Assembly: GCF_022179225.1 (NCBI RefSeq)
Contig: NZ_BPQL01000014.1
Location: 27,826 to 91,825, forward strand
Reading direction: 5' to 3'
Length of the DNA: 64,000 nucleotides
Source of the DNA: Methylobacterium goesingense
Lineage (GTDB): Bacteria > Pseudomonadota > Alphaproteobacteria > Rhizobiales > Beijerinckiaceae
The notes under the pieces are model-generated. The model was not told the origin of the DNA. It was given only the letters and a program-made list of their open reading frames with translations, and made no database searches. Below, in pieces: positions 36,997 through 45,500 of this stretch (position 1 is its first letter; every line of letters begins with the position of its first letter). The position numbers and the translations under genes are program-made.

Positions 36997-37961
36997 CGCG
37001 GACGGCGCTCCCCATGGCCGAGCCCGAGACTGCACCCGATCCGAGCCCGGTTTCGCCGAACGAGGCCCTGATTCGCGACTACCTCGACATGCTCGCCGCC
37101 GAGCGGGGCGCGGCCGTCAACACCCTGGCGGCCTACCGGCGCGATCTCGACGATTACCTCGCCGCCCTGGCGCGCGGCGGGCACGACCCCGTCGCGATGG
37201 AGGCCGCTCCCTTGCGCGCCTACCTCGCCGACCTCGAGACGCGCGGCCTCTCGGCGGCCTCGGCGGCGCGGCGCCTGTCCTGCATCCGGGGCTTCCACCG
37301 CTTCCTCTACGCCGAAGGGCTCGCCGAGGACGACCCGAGCGCGCCGATCGGCGGCCCGCGCCGGGTGCGGGCCCTGCCCAAGGTGCTCTCGGTGGCGGAG
37401 GTGGACCGGCTGCTCACGGTCGCGCGCCAAGGGGCGGCGGGAAACGCCGCGGCGGGCGACGCGCGGGGCACGCGCATGCTCTGCCTCATCGAGCTCCTCT
37501 ACGCCACGGGCCTGCGCGTGTCCGAGCTCGTCGCCCTGCCTCGCGCCGCGGCCTCCACGAAGGAGCGCTACCTCGTGGCCAAGGGCAAGGGCGGGCGCGA
37601 GCGGCTGGTGCCCCTCACGGAGGTCGCCCGGGGTGTCATGCGCGACCACCTCGCGAATCTCGGCGCCGACGGGCCCTGGCTGTTTCCCGCCGACAGCGAG
37701 AGCGGGCACCTCACCCGGCAATCCTTCGCCCGTGACCTGAAGATCGTGGCCGCGGCGGCCGGCCTGCGGGCCGACCGGGTCAGCCCGCACGTGCTGCGCC
37801 ACGCCTTCGCGAGCCACCTCCTGCAGAACGGCGCGGACCTGCGTATCGTGCAGGAACTGCTGGGCCACGCCGACATCTCGACGACGCAGATCTACACCCA
37901 CGTCCTCGACGAGCGGCTCAAGAGCATGGTCCGCGACCTGCACCCGCTGATGGACGCGTGA
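36993..37961 (+). CDS. xerD: Site-specific tyrosine recombinase XerD
   Basis: The 322-residue recombinase resolves chromosome dimers at dif with XerC. An N-terminal SAM-like core-binding domain (IRDYLDMLAAERGAAVNTLAAYRRDL) is followed by the catalytic domain with ATGLRVSELVAL (Arg, about residue 172), the beta-hairpin Lys in VAKGKGGRERLVPL, HVLRHAFASHLL (His-x-x-Arg), LLGHADISTTQIYTHV (His and nucleophilic Tyr, about residue 301). The GTG at 36993 overlaps the upstream stop (GTGA); ATG 37014 is an in-frame alternative. It is convergent with the AI-2E transporter gene. Confidence 0.96.
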   Translation: MTRTALPMAEPETAPDPSPVSPNEALIRDYLDMLAAERGAAVNTLAAYRRDLDDYLAALARGGHDPVAMEAAPLRAYLADLETRGLSAASAARRLSCIRGFHRFLYAEGLAEDDPSAPIGGPRRVRALPKVLSVAEVDRLLTVARQGAAGNAAAGDARGTRMLCLIELLYATGLRVSELVALPRAAASTKERYLVAKGKGGRERLVPLTEVARGVMRDHLANLGADGPWLFPADSESGHLTRQSFARDLKIVAAAAGLRADRVSPHVLRHAFASHLLQNGADLRIVQELLGHADISTTQIYTHVLDERLKSMVRDLHPLMDA

Positions 37962-37987
37962 GGCGTGCCGACGCGCAAGCGCCTCAC
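37958..37987. terminator. Shared hairpin between convergent xerD and AI-2E genes
   Basis: The 8-bp arms GTGAGGCG (37958) and CGCCTCAC (37980) contain the xerD TGA stop and the complement of the AI-2E gene's stop respectively. The two stop codons are 22 bases apart. No U tract is present, so it is a weak terminator or collision structure. Confidence 0.5.
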
Positions 37988-39198
37988 CCCTCCGCCTCCT
38001 CGTGCAGGGTGTCCTCGATGTAGAGCTGGGCCAGCATCACCTTCGCCACCGCCATGAGGGGCAGCGCCAGCGCGATACCCCAGAGGCCGAAGATGACGCC
38101 GAGCACGAGCTGGCCGGCGAAGATCGTGGCCGGGGGGATGTCGAGGGCCCGCTTCTGGATGAAGGGCGTGAGGCCGTAGCTCTCCAGGGCCTGCACCGCG
38201 AGATAGACGCCGAGCGCGCCCAGCAGCGCCGTGGTGCCGGAGGCCAGCGAGGCGAGCACGATCACCACGCCGGCGATCAGCGGGCCGATGGTGGGGATGA
38301 AGGCCAGGAGCCCGGCCTGGAGGCCGAGGATGAGGGCGCCGCCGATCCCCAGGAAGGCGAGGCCGGCCCAGGTGCAGAGGAAGATCACCGCCATGGTGAT
38401 GAGCTGCCCGAACAGCCAGTGACGCAGGGTCTCGCCCATGCCGTCGAGCAGGGCGGTGGTGCGGTCCCGGTGCGCGGGCGGCACGAAGCGTACGAGGCCA
38501 TCGCGATAGGCCCCCGGATCGGCCGCCACCGAGAGGCCGAGAAAGACGATGACCAGGGCGTTGCCGAGCGCGCTGAACAGGCCGATGACCACGGTGGCCG
38601 CTGGGCCGAGAACGCTGCCGGCATCCGACAGCAGCGAGCCGGGGCTCTTCATGGCCCCGGAGGCGAGGCCGGCGAGGCCGCCGGGCTTCTGGCTGGACGA
38701 ACCGGATTCGTCGTCCTTGGGTGCGGCCTCCCCGCCCCCGGAGGCGCCGCCCTTGTTCTCGCCCCCCTTGTCGCCGCCACCCTTGTTGTCGCCAATCTTG
38801 CCGGGGGCGATCTCGGGCACGTCGATGCCGTAATCCTTGAGCCGGTCCCGCACGGTGCCGGCCTGGGCCGCGACCGTCTGGCCGAGGTCCCGGCCCTGCT
38901 GCACGATCGTGGCGCCGCCGAAGGCGATGAGGGCGAGGGTGAGGCCGGCGAGCACGAGGCTGACGAGGCTGAGGCGCAGACCCCGGCCCGCCGGCAGCAC
39001 CTTGCCGAGGAGCCGCGTCAGCCCGTCGAGGAAGACGCCGAGCAGGATGCCGGCGAAGACGAGGAGCAGCGTCGAGGCCGCCATCCAGGCCAGCGCCAGC
39101 ACGGCGATGAAGGCCACGACGGCGATGCCGGACACGGCAAGGGACCAGTCGCGCGGACGCGGGCCGGCGGGCTCCGCGCTGAGGAAAGGAATGGCCAT
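37984..39198 (-). CDS. AI-2E family (PerM/TqsA-like) transporter
   Basis: The 404-residue protein starts at ATG 39198 (MAIPFLSAEPAGPRPRDWSL). It has two helices near the N terminus, a large periplasmic loop and five to six more helices ending in GVIFGLWGIALALPLMAVAKV, as in the family. The loop carries a low-complexity insertion of KGG/DKGGENKGG-type Gly/Lys/Asn repeats (about residues 110-150). The family contains proposed autoinducer-2 exporters and Na+/H+ antiporters; the substrate here is unknown. A 26-residue upstream extension to 39276 is possible but lacks family support. Confidence 0.9.
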   Translation of the reverse strand: MAIPFLSAEPAGPRPRDWSLAVSGIAVVAFIAVLALAWMAASTLLLVFAGILLGVFLDGLTRLLGKVLPAGRGLRLSLVSLVLAGLTLALIAFGGATIVQQGRDLGQTVAAQAGTVRDRLKDYGIDVPEIAPGKIGDNKGGGDKGGENKGGASGGGEAAPKDDESGSSSQKPGGLAGLASGAMKSPGSLLSDAGSVLGPAATVVIGLFSALGNALVIVFLGLSVAADPGAYRDGLVRFVPPAHRDRTTALLDGMGETLRHWLFGQLITMAVIFLCTWAGLAFLGIGGALILGLQAGLLAFIPTIGPLIAGVVIVLASLASGTTALLGALGVYLAVQALESYGLTPFIQKRALDIPPATIFAGQLVLGVIFGLWGIALALPLMAVAKVMLAQLYIEDTLHEEAEG

Positions 39199-39337
39199 GA
39201 ACGGGTTGGGCTCCTGGCATGCCGGTTCGGGCACGCGGATTTCGGACGGGTCTCCGGGTCGGCCCGGCCGCGTCACGCCCGGCCCATCCCCCGGGAGGAT
39301 GTCGCCAGCTCAGCTTGAGTTCCGTGTCCGGGCGGCG

Positions 39338-39442
39338 CTAAGCAGGTTCGCCTTGGCAAGCCAACGCTTCACCCTGCTTAGCTCTCTGATATATCGCAGG
39401 TTTTAGCCGCAAAACCGGGGACCACTTTTGCGAAACCTGCTT
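39338..39442. repeat. 105-bp interspersed palindromic element, copy 2
   Basis: This is the second copy of the element at 1668-1772, equal in length with nine substitutions clustered in the middle. Ends are CTAAGCAGGTTCGCC and GCGAAACCTGCTT; here the next two bases (AG) also complete the mirror of the left CTAAGC end. It lies between moaE and the AI-2E gene. Its right edge (TTA at 39441-39443, TAA on the minus strand) is the stop codon of moaE. Confidence 0.8.
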
Positions 39443-39917
39443 AGGGCGGCGCGCCGGCCGACCCGTCCCAGCGCGCGGCGGCCCGGTTGTCGGCCTCCGT
39501 CGCCTCCACCCAGCCGCCCGTGGTGCCGTCGGCGAGGTGCTCGCGCTTCCAGAACGGCGCCCGCGTCTTGAGGTAATCCATCAGGAAGCTCGCGGCCTCG
39601 AAGGCCGCGATCCGGTGGCTCGACGCGGTGACCACCAGCACGATGCCCGCGCCGGGCGCCACTAGGCCGTGGCGGTGGATCACCCGAACCCCGTGGAGCG
39701 GCCAGCGGGTGCGCGCGGTCTCGACCACCCGGCCGATCTCGGCCTCGGCCATACCGGGGTAATGCTCGAGTTCGAGCCCCGTGAGGCGGCCGCCCTCGTC
39801 GCGGCACAGGCCCGTGAAGGTGACGATGGCCCCGGCCCGGCCGCCGAATTCCTCGGTGAACCGGGCGATCTCGGTGCCCGGGTCGAAGGGCGCGCTCTGG
39901 ATGCTGACGTCCGGCAT
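39441..39917 (-). CDS. moaE: Molybdopterin synthase catalytic subunit
   Basis: The 158-residue subunit converts precursor Z (cPMP) to molybdopterin with MoaD as sulfur donor. Family blocks are GAIVTFTGLCRDEGGRLTGLELEHYPGMAEAEI, VRVIHRHGLVAPGAGIVLVVTASSHRIAAFEA and FLMDYLKTRAPFWKREHLADGT, with the active-site Lys/Arg residues in the last block. No moaD lies beside it in this window. The C-terminal tail after GGWVEA is Ala/Arg-rich and terminates in the 105-bp repeat. The ribosome-binding site GAGGGAAGACC is part of a 13-nt duplication. Confidence 0.95.
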   Translation of the reverse strand: MPDVSIQSAPFDPGTEIARFTEEFGGRAGAIVTFTGLCRDEGGRLTGLELEHYPGMAEAEIGRVVETARTRWPLHGVRVIHRHGLVAPGAGIVLVVTASSHRIAAFEAASFLMDYLKTRAPFWKREHLADGTTGGWVEATEADNRAAARWDGSAGAPP

Positions 39918-39918
39918 G

Positions 39919-39944
39919 GTCTTCCCTCGGAGTCTTCCCTCGGA
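39919..39944. repeat. 13-nt duplication doubling the moaE ribosome-binding site
   Basis: GTCTTCCCTCGGA occurs twice back to back (39919-39931 and 39932-39944). On the minus strand each copy is TCCGAGGGAAGAC, so the purine-rich Shine-Dalgarno-like stretch GAGGGAAG is present twice immediately before ATG 39917. Only the proximal copy is at normal spacing. Confidence 0.7.
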
Positions 39945-40076
39945 ACGGCGCCCGCCCCCGCCCCGGGGGCGATACGCCCTTGACGAGGCCCGGCGAACCT
40001 GCCCTCACGGGCACGGGCGGTCTATGCCCCCGAACGCCCGGCGACACCACCGGGATTCCGAAGGACGTTTTTCGCC

Positions 40077-41096
40077 GTGACCCCAGAGCTGATCCTGCCC
40101 CATGACGGCGCCCTGCCCGTCTTCTCGGCCCGTCCGGTCTGGTGCGGGCGCGCGAGCACGGTGATCGGCGACGCGACCATCGGCGCGCAGGCCTGGCTCG
40201 GCGACCACAGCGTCATCCGCGCCGACGGCGACCGCATCGTCATCGGCGAGCGCTTCTGGCTCGGCCACCGCTCCACCGTGCACATCGCAACCAACACCTA
40301 CCCGACCCTGGTGGGCGACCGGGTGACGGTGGGCCGAAACGCGGTGGTGCATGCCTGCACGATCGGCTCGGACGTGGTGATCGAGGACGACGTGATCGTG
40401 CTCGACGGCGCGCGCGTGGAGAGCGGCGTGCTCATCGAGGCGGGCGCCACCGTCTTTCCCCGGTCGCATCTGGCCGCGGGCTTCGCCTATGCGGGCAGCC
40501 CCGCCAAGCCGGTACGGCCGATCGGCGGGCCCGAGATCGCCGAGCGGGCCGAGCGCCTGCGCGAGGCCTCCGGCGACCTGCCCCCCGCGCCGCCCGCCGA
40601 CGCGGCGGAGCCGGACCCCAGCGTCTACGTCGCCCGCACGGCACGCCTGCGCGGCCGCATCGCCCTCGGGGCCGGCTCCAGCGTGCTGTTCTCCTGCGAC
40701 CTCCACGCCGAGGTCGGCCCCATCGTGGTCGGCGCCAACACCAACATCCAGGACAACAGCGTCATCCGCACCCGGGGCGAGGGCGTCGTCCTGGGGCGCG
40801 ACACCACGATCGGCCACAATGTCCGCCTCGCCGATTGCCGCATCGGTGCGCGCGGCCTCATCGGCATCGGCTGCGTCGTGGCGCCCGGCACCGTGATCGC
40901 CGACGACGTGCTGCTGGCCGCCGGTGCCACCACCGATCCGGGCCAGCTCCTGGAGGGCGGCCACCTCTGGGGCGGGCGTCCGGCCCGCATCCTCGCCCCC
41001 CTCGATGCGGAGAAGCGCGCGATGATGGCCCGGGTGGTCGAGGGCTACGTCGCACACGGGGTGGCCTACCGGCAGGCGGAGGCGGCACTCGGTTGA
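40077..41096 (+). CDS. Tandem two-domain gamma-carbonic-anhydrase-like hexapeptide protein
   Basis: The 339-residue protein is two left-handed beta-helix units in tandem (about 1-160 and 185-339), each resembling a gamma-carbonic anhydrase/PaaY subunit. In gamma-CA three His bind zinc (Cam numbering 81, 117, 122). The first half has His at 81 (HRSTVH) and 122 (RNAVVH) but Arg at 117; the second has His at 117 (IGHNVRLADC) but Arg at 81 (QDNSVIR) and Ala at 122. Each half ends with a capping segment (AGSPAKPVRPI; WGGRPARILAPL). Carbonic anhydrase activity is possible only if the halves share a site. Start GTG 40077 follows GAAGGACG. Confidence 0.85.
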   Translation: MTPELILPHDGALPVFSARPVWCGRASTVIGDATIGAQAWLGDHSVIRADGDRIVIGERFWLGHRSTVHIATNTYPTLVGDRVTVGRNAVVHACTIGSDVVIEDDVIVLDGARVESGVLIEAGATVFPRSHLAAGFAYAGSPAKPVRPIGGPEIAERAERLREASGDLPPAPPADAAEPDPSVYVARTARLRGRIALGAGSSVLFSCDLHAEVGPIVVGANTNIQDNSVIRTRGEGVVLGRDTTIGHNVRLADCRIGARGLIGIGCVVAPGTVIADDVLLAAGATTDPGQLLEGGHLWGGRPARILAPLDAEKRAMMARVVEGYVAHGVAYRQAEAALG

Positions 41097-41303
41097 GGCA
41101 GGCCTCCACGCCGCGGAATCAACTGGAGCGTCGCGGCTAGCACGCGCAACGCCGATTTCATGGAACTGTAAGGCCAGAATCGCGCATCGATTTCATGCGC
41201 CCGTGCGGCACGGAACGCGCGGCCAGCCTAGCATTCGGCCCGGGAACACCTTTCGCCGAACGCACGTTGTCTGCCCCCGACGCCGCGCCGCAGAGAGTTA
41301 TTC

Positions 41304-41558
41304 ATGAAAGCCGTCACCATCGCCGTCATCGCGACCTTCACCCTCGGGGGCGCCGCCCTCGCCGCCGGCAGCGGCCCGGGCTCGGCCAACAACGCGCCGG
41401 CCCAGGAACTCGAGCAGAACGGGGCGCGGAACGCCTCCCAGTACGGCGAGCCCGCCGACACCGCGCCGGCCCGGGACCGGGGCGCGACCACGGGCTCGAC
41501 CGGCCGTTCCGGCCCCGGCATGAACGAGCCCGTTCCGGGCGCCCCCGCCAGCCGCTGA
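41304..41558 (+). CDS. Small exported hypothetical protein
   Basis: The 84-residue precursor starts at ATG 41304 (MKAVTIAVIATFTLGGAALA), with a signal peptide cleaved near residue 20. The mature part is a disordered Gly/Ser/Asn/Pro-rich peptide (GSGPGSANNAPAQELEQNGA). It is followed directly by a strong terminator, supporting an independent transcript. Short exported proteins of this kind are common in Methylobacterium; no family or function is recognised. Confidence 0.7.
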   Translation: MKAVTIAVIATFTLGGAALAAGSGPGSANNAPAQELEQNGARNASQYGEPADTAPARDRGATTGSTGRSGPGMNEPVPGAPASR

Positions 41559-41565
41559 AGCGACG

Positions 41566-41600
41566 AAGGGTCCGGACTCGCTCCGGGCCCTTTTTTCTTT
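41566..41600 (+). terminator. Rho-independent terminator
   Basis: The stem AAGGGTCCGG/CCGGGCCCTT with a 7-nt loop (one T-G wobble) is followed by a TTTTTT run and CTTT. It begins 8 bases after the stop of the small exported protein. Confidence 0.88.
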
Positions 41601-41745
41601 GTCGGTGGCGTGCCGCTCGGGCGGCGCCGTGTCCCCCCAGGGCCCGCATCCGGATCGCCCCGTCCGCGATGATCCCGATCTCGGTCCGCACGCAATCCAC
41701 GCAGGCCGCGCCGGGGTCACCCCGAACGCATTCCGCCACCGCGCG

Positions 41746-42366
41746 TCAATCCAAGGGGGCCGCGCCGAGGAAGCGGCCGACAAGCAGGCGGGCGAGATCG
41801 CGCGGGGATTCGGGCGTCAGCACCGCGAGTTTTCGCGAGGTCGAGAGCGAGGCGAGGCCGTGCAGGCCAGCCCATAGGGTCGCCACCGCCTGCCGGCGCT
41901 CGTCGGGATCGGGGATCATCGGCCGGAGCACGCCGTCGACGAGGTCGGTGGCCCGGCCGAGGGCCTCCGCATACCAGTCCGGGAAGGCGCTGTCGGGGGC
42001 GGCCTGGTGCTCGTACACCAGGCTCCAGACCTGCGGATCGGCGGCGACGAAGGCGAGATAGGCGTCCGCCAGCGCCAGGGCCTTCTCGCGCGGCGGCGCT
42101 GCTTCGGCGACCGCCGCCGTGAGCGTGGCGTGCAGCCGCTCCAGGGTGCGGGCGTTGACCCGCATCGTCACCGCGTCGAGGTCGCCCACCGCATTGTAGA
42201 TCGAGTTCGGCGCATAGCCGATCGTGGTCGCGAGCCGCCGCATCCCGAGGCCGCGTAGGCCCTCCCGGCGCACCAGCCCTTCCGCCGCCCGAGTCACGAG
42301 GTCGAGGAACGCGTCCCGGTCGTGCTCGCCGCGCGGGCCGGTCCCCCGCTTCTTCGCCTTCGCCAT
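41746..42366 (-). CDS. TetR/AcrR-family transcriptional regulator
   Basis: The 206-residue protein starts at ATG 42366 (MAKAKKRGTGPRGEHDRDAF). Its N-terminal helix-turn-helix domain reads LRGLGMRRLATTIGYAPNSIYNAVGDLDAV (about residues 30-70). The C-terminal half has a WHG-like region (ATLWAGLHGLASL) typical of the TetR_C_33 group. It is divergent from the LplT-Aas fusion gene, with a perfect palindrome in the shared promoter region. It is probably autoregulatory and a repressor of that gene; the ligand may be a fatty-acyl compound by analogy only. Confidence 0.9.
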   Translation of the reverse strand: MAKAKKRGTGPRGEHDRDAFLDLVTRAAEGLVRREGLRGLGMRRLATTIGYAPNSIYNAVGDLDAVTMRVNARTLERLHATLTAAVAEAAPPREKALALADAYLAFVAADPQVWSLVYEHQAAPDSAFPDWYAEALGRATDLVDGVLRPMIPDPDERRQAVATLWAGLHGLASLSTSRKLAVLTPESPRDLARLLVGRFLGAAPLD

Positions 42367-42414
42367 GGATCTCCGCCCCGTTTCCGTGCGTCCGCGCACG
42401 GTCGCGTCACCTGG

Positions 42415-42431
42415 ATTGCACGACGTGCAAT
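42415..42431. promoter_or_regulatory. Candidate TetR operator
   Basis: ATTGCACGACGTGCAAT is a perfect 17-bp palindrome centred at 42423, 49 bases upstream of the tetR start and 122 before the aas start. A half-site GTGCAA recurs at about 42477-42482 beside a TTGAAC hexamer. Position and symmetry fit a TetR-type operator controlling both divergent genes. Confidence 0.7.
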
Positions 42432-42552
42432 ATCACGATTGCGATCGCGGCGGAGCAGTCGTAGCTTTTGAACAGCGTGCAAAGGACGAGCGGTTCAGAA
42501 TTTGACGCTACGGCGTGAGCCGGGCAGTCATGCGTCGTCCGAGGAGACTTCC

Positions 42553-45500
42553 ATGTTTCGTACCTTGATGACGACGCGGCGGTTCGCGCCCCTGTTCTGG
42601 TGCCAGTTCTTCTCGGCCTTCAACGACAATTTCCTGAAGAACGCCCTCGTCTTCCTCATCCTATTCCAGGTCGGCGGCCCGGGCGGCGGCTCGCCGATGC
42701 TGGTGACCCTGGCGGGGGCGGTCTTCATCGGCCCGTTCTTCATCCTCTCGGGTCTCGGCGGCCAGATGGCCGACCGCTACGACAAGGCGCTCATCGCCAA
42801 GCGGCTGAAATTCGCCGAGATCTTCGGCGCGGCCGCCGCGGCGCTCGGCTTCTGGATGCATTCCGTTCCGGTGCTGTTCGTGGCGCTGGGCCTGTTCGGC
42901 ACGATCGCGGCCCTGTTCGGGCCGATCAAGTACGGCATCCTGCCCGACCACCTGCGCCGGGACGAGCTCACCGCCGGCAACGCGCTGGTGGAGGCCGCGA
43001 CCTTCCTCGCCATCCTGCTGGGCACCATCGTGGCGGGCCTCGCCACCGCCATGGGCGGCGGCGCGCTGGCCTTCAGCTCGATGATCATGGTGTTCGCGGT
43101 CCTGTGCTGGCTCTCGGCCCGGGCGATCCCCGCCACGGGCGAGGCCGCCCCGACCCTGCGGGTCGATCCCAACGTCGCCCGCTCCACCGGCGCCCTCCTG
43201 CGCGACCTCTGGGGCGACACCCGGCTCTGGCGCGGGTCGCTCATCGTGAGCTGGTTCTGGCTGGTCGGCGCCGTCATCCTGTCGCTGCTGCCCGTCCTCG
43301 TGCGCCAGAGCCTCAACGGCTCCGAGACCGTGGTGACGACCCTGCTCGCCGTGTTCTCCATCGGCATCGCGGTGGGCTCGGGCCTCGCCTCCTGGCTCGC
43401 CAGCGGCCGCATCGTGCTGCTGCCCACCCCCATCGGGGCCCTGCTCATGGGCGCCTTCGGCCTCGACCTCGCCTGGACTGTGGCGCACCTGCCCCCCGTC
43501 TCGGGCGATCCCGCGGGGGCCTGGGACTTCATCACCACGGGCACGGGCCTGCGCGTCACCATCGATCTGTTCGGCCTCGCGGTCGCGGGCGGACTCTACA
43601 TCGTGCCCTCCTTCGCCGCCGTGCAGGCCTGGACCGACAAGGACAAGCGCGCCCGCGTCATCGGCGCCGTCAACGTGCTCACCGCCGCCTTCATGGTGAC
43701 GGGGGCGCTGGGGCTCGCCGCCCTCCAGGGCGCGGGCTGGTCGATGGCCGCGCTCCTGGCCCTGCTGGGTGTCCTCAACCTCGTGGCGGGCGTCGTCATC
43801 CTCGCGGTGCTGCCCACGAGCCCGTTCCGCGACTTCCTGTCGATCCTGTTCCGGGCCTTCTACCGCCTGGAGGTGCGCGGCCTGGAGAACGTCGAGAAGG
43901 CCGGTCCGAACGCCATCATCGCCCTCAACCACGTCTCCTTCCTCGATGCGCCGCTGGCGCTCTCGCTCCTCGACCAGGAACCCGTCTTCGCCGTGGACCA
44001 CGGCATCGCGCAGCGCTGGTGGGTGAAGCCTTTCCTGGCGATGACGAAGGCGATGCCGCTGGACCCGACCCGGCCGCTCGCCACCCGCACCCTGATCAAC
44101 GCCGTCAAGAACGGCGAGACCCTGATCATCTTCCCCGAGGGGCGCCTCACCGTCACCGGGAGCCTGATGAAGGTCTATGACGGGGCTGGCCTCATCGCCG
44201 ACAAGTCCGGCGCCATGGTGGTGCCGGTGAAGATCGACGGCCTGGAGAAGACGGTCTTCTCGCGCCTCTCGAAGAACCAGGTGAAGCGGCGCTGGTGGCC
44301 GAAGGTCACCGTCACGATCCTTTCGCCGGTCGCCCTTAACGTGGACCCGGCCCTCAAGGGCAAAGCCCGCCGGCAGGCGGCGGGCGCCGCGCTCTACGGG
44401 ATCATGTCCGACCTCGTCTTCCGCACCAGCGACATCGATCGCGGCCTGATGCAGGCCCTCATCGACGCCGGCGACCGCCACGGCTGGCGCCGCACGGCCG
44501 TCGAGGATCCGATGGGCCGCTTGAGCTATTCCCGCCTGGTGATGGGCGCCAACATCCTGGGCCGCAAGCTGCAGGGGCTCGGCGCCCCGGGCAAGCCGCT
44601 CGGCGTGATGCTGCCGAACGCCAACGGCGCGGCGGTGACGCTGTTCGCCCTCGCGTCGGCGGGCCGCGTGCCGGCGATGATCAACTTCTCGGCGGGTGCG
44701 GCCAACATCCTGTCCGCCTGCAAGACCGCGGAGGTCGACACCATCCTGACCTCGCGCGCCTTCATCGAGAAGGGCCGCCTCGGCGCGATGGTCGAGGCGC
44801 TCGGGAGCACGGTGTCCCTCGTGTACCTCGAGGATGTCCGCATCGGCATCACGACGGGCGACAAGCTCCGGGGCTTCCTGGCCAAGCGCGCGCCCCTGGT
44901 GGCGCGGACCGGCGACGACCCGGCCGCGATCCTGTTCACCTCCGGCTCCGAGGGGGCGCCAAAGGGCGTGGTGCTGGCCAACCGCAACATGCTCGCCAAC
45001 ACCGCGCAGGTGGCTGCCCGAATCGATTTCGGGCCGAGCGACAAGGTCTTCAACGTGCTGCCGGTCTTCCACGCCTTCGGCCTGACGGCGGGCCTCGTGC
45101 TGCCCTTGGTCTCGGGCGTCCCGGTCTACCTCTATCCCTCGCCGCTGCATTACCGGATCGTGCCGGAGCTCATCTACGGCACCAACGCCACGGTCCTGTT
45201 CGGCACCGACACCTTCCTCTCCGGCTACGCCAAGACCGCCCATTCCTACGACCTGCGCTCCCTGCGCTACGTCGTGGCCGGTGCCGAGGCGGTGAAGGAA
45301 TCCACCCGCAAGACCTGGGGCGAGAAGTTCGGCCTGCGCATCCTGGAGGGCTACGGCGTCACCGAGTGCGGCCCGGTGGTCGCCCTCAACACGCCGATGT
45401 TCAACCGCTTCGGCACGGTCGGCCGGCTCCTGCCCGGCCAGGACTGGCGCCTGGAGCCGGTGCCCGGAATCGACGAGGGCGGCCGCCTGTCGCTGCGCGG

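Noticed and set aside
37158..37961. xerD as an integrase marking a mobile element
   Set aside because: The length, motifs and the neighbourhood (aroK-aroB on the other side) fit the housekeeping chromosomal XerD; there are no attachment sites or cargo.
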